NCBI GenBank assembly: GCA_022749755.1
Contig: CM040444.1
Span: forward strand, 12,672,274 to 12,736,273
Source: Azadirachta indica
Lineage: Eukaryota > Streptophyta > Magnoliopsida > Sapindales > Meliaceae
Direction of reading: 5' to 3'
Length of the DNA stretch: 64,000 bases
In this document: positions 58,861-64,000 of the stretch, piece after piece
Numbering within the stretch: position 1 is the stretch's first letter
Layout of the letters: every line of letters starts with the position of its first letter
Program-made: the position numbers and the translations under genes
Notes under the pieces: generated by a model
The model's input: only the letters and a program-made list of their open reading frames with translations
Database searches by the model: none
Told to the model about the DNA's origin: nothing

Positions 58861-60879
58861 TATATTATGAATAGTGGTAGAGAAATGAGACTAAATTTAT
58901 GATTTTAATTTTCTAGAATACATGTTTTAGGCTTCAATCTTTGTAGTATTTTAACTTTAATTTTTGATCCCCATAAAAATCTTGTTAAAAATATGGGTAA
59001 AATTACATAACAATAATTGTATAATATAATCACATTAAATAAACGATAAACCTATATTTCATTAAAGCTAATAGTTCATATACATGTAATACTTTCTATA
59101 AAAATGAAGAATTAACAAATTTATGGGGACTGTATTATAAAATCGTTTATCTTGTATGTTTATATTTATGAAAATGAGTGCCCTAGAAACATTGTTAGGT
59201 TATCTTAATTTAATTACCTGGTTATTGTTGGTTTTACCTTGAGTTAAGAAGTTGATTAAATGATAAGATGAATAATTAGATTGATTGGATTAGATAAGTC
59301 AAATCATAAATTAAGGTGGAAACTTGTATAACCAAACAAATTAAAGGGGCAGGAAATAAAGGAGGGAAAGTGAAACTGAACTTTTTATAAATTCCAACAT
59401 CAAATTGACCCACTAATGAAGCACTCTTTGATTTGAAATGCTCAATCAAATATGTCTTCTTCACCCTTAGAATAAATTACTCACTTATATCAAACACTAA
59501 TCACCTTTCACACTGTTACATTCCAATTATTATATAATATATAGAAGCTTTTACATTATACAAATAATATTATTATAAGCTATATAAATTACTAATTTTT
59601 ATTGTAATTATTTATATTTTAATAACATTGCTCCATTATTTATGTGTTATATTGAAGAACTTTGAAAAACATAGTAATAAATTTATAATTGCAACAAAAA
59701 ATTTAGAGACTATGTCCAATCAACTCTATTATATATAAATGATAATAAAAACAAAAAATTAATATTAAAAAATTTATCTTACAAAATTAGTTTTAAAAGA
59801 AATCAATCCATGACCCTTTTTAATTTCACAACAAAAAACTAAACCAACTAGTATGTTTTTTGAATTGAACAATGTAGTTTTTGATAAAAGTTGGGATAAA
59901 TGTAAATAGATTAATTGTAATATAGTTATTAAAATTATTTTGAAAATGTAAAAATTTCAACAAAAATTTTTTGACTCTAATACTATATTAGTTGAACTGT
60001 ATTATTATTTTACTTACAATACTAAATTCTTATATAAATATCAAACGTTAGTATTAAAAATAAACTTAACAATAAAAAAAAGAGATAATATTCATAAAAA
60101 GAAAGAGATATACAAGTTATCTACTAATAGTTTAATGATAAAGTGTTTAACGACAAATTATCAATCTTATACCAAATTATTGTACAGATAATTTTGTAAT
60201 ATTAAAATATACTAAAATATATTAATATATTTATATATTATATTAATTTTAGAAATGCAAGTTGACTGCTATTAAGAAAGTAGAAAAGCAAAACCGGGTG
60301 AAGCCCGAAAAACGTTGTGGCCACAAAAACCCAGTGGCATTTTGGTAATTAAAAGAGATTATCACATCATCATAATTTATCATAAACCAGCACATCAGGG
60401 AGCTGGTACGTGAAAATCTCCTATTCTTTCTCGTCAACAGAGGAATGTTTTTTGGGATTGTAATAAAACATTTTCTTTTTTTTCTTTTTAGTTAAAAATT
60501 ACAAAAATTAAAATTTTTTTAAAGAGATAATGGGATGCAGAAGCTGAATCACTCACTGTTTATTCACAGAGAAAGTGTCAAAAAATCCAAAGGTTGAAGC
60601 AGGAAATGCCACTGAAATTCCAAAAACAGTGCGACTACATTGCCCATTACTTCACAGCCTGTATCAGTACTTGAAAATCTGTAAGCAGCCCGACAATTTT
60701 AAGATAATTCTAAGCATCCCATGTGGGATTTCTTCCTTCTTTTTTGTTCTCCCATCAACTCTTCTGTCACTTGTTCTTCCTCATATTTTCTCTGATTTAG
60801 AGACACTGTCTTGCGAGCAAAATATTGAAACTTGCTTCTGATTTTTCTGAGATTTTTTTGGTTCTGAATTGTCATCGTC
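58861..60879. promoter_or_regulatory. Spacer, promoter and 5'UTR of the NPH3 gene
   Basis: AT-rich to about 60240, then more gene-like composition from about 60250 to 60879. The region at about 60560-60870 holds CT-rich stretches and a spurious 88-codon open frame; it is best read as the 5'UTR of the BTB/NPH3 gene. Confidence 0.5.
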
Positions 60880-63776
60880 ATGTGGGAATCTGAGAATGAA
60901 TCGCTTGGAGGAAGAGATTATGGTAATGGAGTGCTTAGCTCAACTAAGCATAGTGTCAAAACTGATGGATTTGAGCTAAGAGGCCAATCTTGGTATGCTC
61001 ATAAGCCAAAATTTATATATTTTTCTCTGTGTATATATATATGTTAAATAGTATTTGGATAAACTTAGATATAAATTTCGATTTTAGAAGAATCTTGCTT
61101 ATGAAATTTTGATGGGCTTGTTTTGTTCATAGGTATGTTGCTACTGATATTCCAAGTGACTTTCTAGTTCAAATTGGAGATGTTAATTTTCACTTGCACA
61201 AGGTAGATTTTCTAGTACTTGTATGGAAAACTTTTATCCCTTTAGGCTTCCAAATTCAGAATTTCATTACTGACAAAATCAAGTTTTTTACTATGTACTT
61301 GTGAAAGTATCCCCTGCTTTCTAGGAGTGGAAAGATGAATAGACTTATATATGAATCCCGCGAACCGGACCTGAACAAGATAGCTTTGGACGATCTGCCA
61401 GGAGGGCCAGAGGCGTTTGAACTGGCAGCAAAATTCTGCTATGGAATTGCAGTTGATCTAACAGCTTCCAATATCTCCGGCTTAAGATGTGCTGCAGAGT
61501 ATCTTGAAATGACAGAGGACTTGGAAGAAGGCAATCTTATTTTCAAAACCGAAGCCTTTCTCAGTTATGTAGTTTTGTCTTCATGGAGAGACTCTATAAT
61601 AGTATTGAAGAGCTGTGAGAAGCTCTCACCATGGGCAGAAAACCTTCAAATTGTGCGAAGATGTAGTGAGTCGATAGCTTGGAAGGCTTGTGCCAATCCG
61701 AAAGGAATAAGATGGGCATATACGGGAAAACCCCCTAAAGCCTCTAGCCCCAAATGGAATGATATGAAAGATTCAAGTCCAAGTAGGAATCAGCCAGTTC
61801 CTCCTGAATGGTGGTTTGAAGATGTTTCGATCCTAAGGATTGATCATTTTGTCAGGGTTATTACGGCAATCAAAGTAAAGGGTATGAGATTTGAATTGAT
61901 TGGAGCTGCAATAATGCATTATGCAGCAAAATGGCTTCCGGGTTTAATAAGAGAGAGTTCAGGGCCAATGGATGAAATAAGCAGCTGTAGTGCCAGTAAT
62001 AGTAATAGTAGTAGTAGCAGTAGTTGGAAAGGTGGACTTCATATGATTGTGGCAGGGACAAAAGATGACCCTCCAACTGTTCAGGCCAAAGATCAACGCA
62101 TGATCATCGAGAGCCTCATCAGCATAATTCCGCCACAAAAAGACAGTGTATCATGTAGCTTTCTTCTTAGGCTCCTGAGAATGGCAAACATGTTAAAAGT
62201 AGCGCCTGCTTTGGTAACTGAATTGGAGAAACGGGTGGGAATGCAGTTTGAGCAGGCTACATTAGCAGATCTTCTCATTCCTTCTTACAATAAAGGTGAA
62301 ACTCTATATGATGTGGATCTTGTTCAGAGGCTTTTGGAGCATTTTCTTGTTCAAGAACAGACCGAAAGTTCAAGTCCAAGTAGGCAATCTTTTTCAGACA
62401 AACACATGTACGACGGAAGTCAAAGGGCAAGCAGCACAAGTGCTAAAATGAGAGTAGCAAGGCTTGTTGACAGTTATCTTACAGAAGTGGCCAGAGATAG
62501 AAACCTCTCTTTGACAAAATTTCAGGTGTTGGCTGAAGCTTTACCTGAGTCTGCAAGGACCTGCGATGATGGACTTTATAGAGCAATTGATTCCTATCTT
62601 AAGGTAATTCCATATTTCCTTCTTGACGTTTCTATTTATTTATTTATGTATGTTTCTGAAGTGAACTGGATAAGCTGCCCATTTGCATATTTGAATTTCT
62701 TGTATTAGTGCCAACTGTGCTACATATTACATAATAGTTAAAGAGTTGTAGGATTTCCTAGATCAAGCATGTTTTACATGATCAGTTATCTTGAGCAGAA
62801 CATTGAAAAGGTTTCAGATTCTAGCTGCATCCAGATAATATGATGTTGTATTTATGAAAATATGAGCGTTATACTGACCGGATGTCCAGAAAATAGGTCA
62901 AAGTTTCACCTGTTAGTATTTACATGTCTAATGTGAGCATCATTTTGGCAGTACTAATGAAATGCTATTATTACTTATTAGTACAAATGTCGAGCTTGGG
63001 ATCATTAAACATGTCTAGCAAATTCTCATCTTCCAGGAAATGATTTGAAAAGTCAAACAACTTCCTTTGCCTTTGATTTGAAAATTGAACCAATTTCATT
63101 CTTGAACTGTACAATGTGGCGGTTTCATCTAACCATTTGTGAGACTAAAGTATCCTGATACAGCAGTTACGAATGCATAATTTTGTTTTCCTAGTTGTAA
63201 TTTTGATCTGTTTTGATGAATTAACAGGCCCATCCAACGCTATCAGAGCATGAAAGGAAGCGGCTCTGCCGTGTAATGGACTGCCAGAAACTGTCAATTG
63301 ATGCTTGTATGCATGCAGCTCAAAATGAAAGACTCCCCCTACGAGTTGTAGTACAAGTACTCTTCTCTGAGCAGATAAAGATAAGCAACGCAATAGCCAA
63401 CAACGCCCTGAAAGAAGCTGGAGAAGGTCAATACCAGCCCTTGATAACGAACAGGAAAACACTACTTGAAGGGACACCACAGTCATTCCAAGAAGGATGG
63501 GCAGCTGCTAAGAAGGATATTAATACTCTCAAATTTGAGCTTGAGAGTGTCAAGGCCAAGTACCTTGAACTTCAAAATGACATGGAGAATCTTCAGAGAC
63601 AGTTTGATAAGATAACAAGGCAGAAACAAACATCGGCATGGACTAGCGGGTGGAAGAAACTGAGCAAACTCACCAAAATGACGACTTTAGATCATCAAGA
63701 TATAGGACCACAGGTTCCAACCGCACCAGAACAGACTAGAAAAACACCTAGAAGGTGGAGAAATTCAATTTCTTGA
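60880..63776 (+). CDS. BTB/POZ and NPH3 domain protein (NRL family)
   Basis: Four exons (60880-60992, 61133-61202, 61308-62603, 63228-63776) join in frame to 675 aa. The start ATG opens [11 protein letters not shown]. The BTB/POZ domain, about 38-140, includes [28 protein letters not shown] and [17 protein letters not shown]. The NPH3 domain runs from about 229 ([16 protein letters not shown]) to about 555, with [21 protein letters not shown] and [21 protein letters not shown] coiled coil follows at about 589-627. The C-terminus RRWRNSIS keeps the RxS-type motif with an antepenultimate serine that binds 14-3-3 in NPH3. Family members are plasma-membrane-associated adaptors for Cullin-3 ligases in phototropism and auxin-related signalling. 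Exon 3 has a Ser/Asn microsatellite at about 61985-62030. The gene is intact; the orthologous subgroup is not named here. Confidence 0.95.
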
Positions 63777-64000
63777 ACAGTTCAGTAAGGACGTAAAGAT
63801 TACCAAGAAATACCTCTACATTTGGATTCTGTGTTTCCCATTGTTTTCTTTTCATTTTTCTCCTATAATTCTCTTTCTCTGGTTTTTCTTTGTCAAGGAA
63901 TTGCGGGGTTCTTTATAGCAATCAATGTTAGAAACAAGAAGGGAAAAAAAAAAAAAACTGTACAATTTGTTAGCAGAATTTGTTTTCCCTGTTGTGAGTG
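63777..64000 (+). other. 3'UTR of the NPH3 gene
   Basis: T-rich sequence following the stop codon, with an A tract near 63942-63957. The true polyadenylation site is not determined. Confidence 0.5.

Noticed and set aside
60575..60841. 88-codon open frame before the NPH3 gene
   Set aside because: No family resemblance; it overlaps the CT-rich 5'UTR and lies just before the well-supported start at 60880.
1..64000. CRISPR arrays, operons or bacterial-type systems
   Set aside because: The window is clearly plant nuclear DNA; the regular repeats found are microsatellites, minisatellites and transposon ends.

Overview
The window is nuclear DNA of a flowering plant, most likely a eudicot. It is AT-rich, genes are sparse and split by GT-AG introns, and the proteins are plant families: ATL RING-H2, DOXC 2-oxoglutarate dioxygenases, BAHD acyltransferase, P-class PPR, GT61 and NPH3/BTB. 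Retrotransposon relics and a plastid DNA insertion are also present. The species cannot be fixed from the sequence alone.

Layout. 1-7.4 kb: decayed Ty3/gypsy element on the minus strand (gag, protease, RT/RNase H, integrase relics) with its LTR/leader end tandemly duplicated. 8.85-10.16 kb: BAHD acyltransferase pseudogene (-). 11.2-12.4 kb: LENG1/CIR-N domain protein (-) with a 5'UTR intron. 13.45-14.6 kb: intronless ATL-type RING-H2 gene (+). 16.2-32.8 kb: tandem cluster of four 2-oxoglutarate/Fe(II) dioxygenases (+). Copy 1 is wrecked by indels and cut off by a Copia element that is joined on its other side to a 3'-less LINE. Copies 2 and 4 have complete reading frames, and copy 3 is a recent pseudogene. 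34.1-39.8 kb: Rab geranylgeranyltransferase beta subunit (-), nine coding exons rebuilt here to 313 aa, with a large 5'UTR intron holding a mosaic plastid insertion and a minisatellite. 40.0-44.3 kb: PPR gene (+), divergent from the former, with Copia fragments in an inverted arrangement inside its second intron. 45.25-46.92 kb: non-autonomous Mutator-like element with long compound terminal inverted repeats and a perfect 9-bp target duplication. 47.7-50.2 kb: GT61 (DUF563) glycosyltransferase (+). 50.2-60.6 kb: about 10 kb of AT-rich gene desert with microsatellites and a fold-back element. 60.9-63.8 kb: BTB/POZ-NPH3 protein (+), 675 aa.

The genes do not form a pathway. They are independent housekeeping or signalling genes plus one expanding and decaying specialised-metabolism cluster. 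I found no convincing wholly new biological system. The most notable structures are the chimeric Copia junction, the mosaic rbcL/psaB plastid insertion, the Mutator-like element, and the graded decay and start-codon turnover among the dioxygenases. All exon structures were rebuilt by eye from splice signals and paralogue or family alignment, and have no transcript support.
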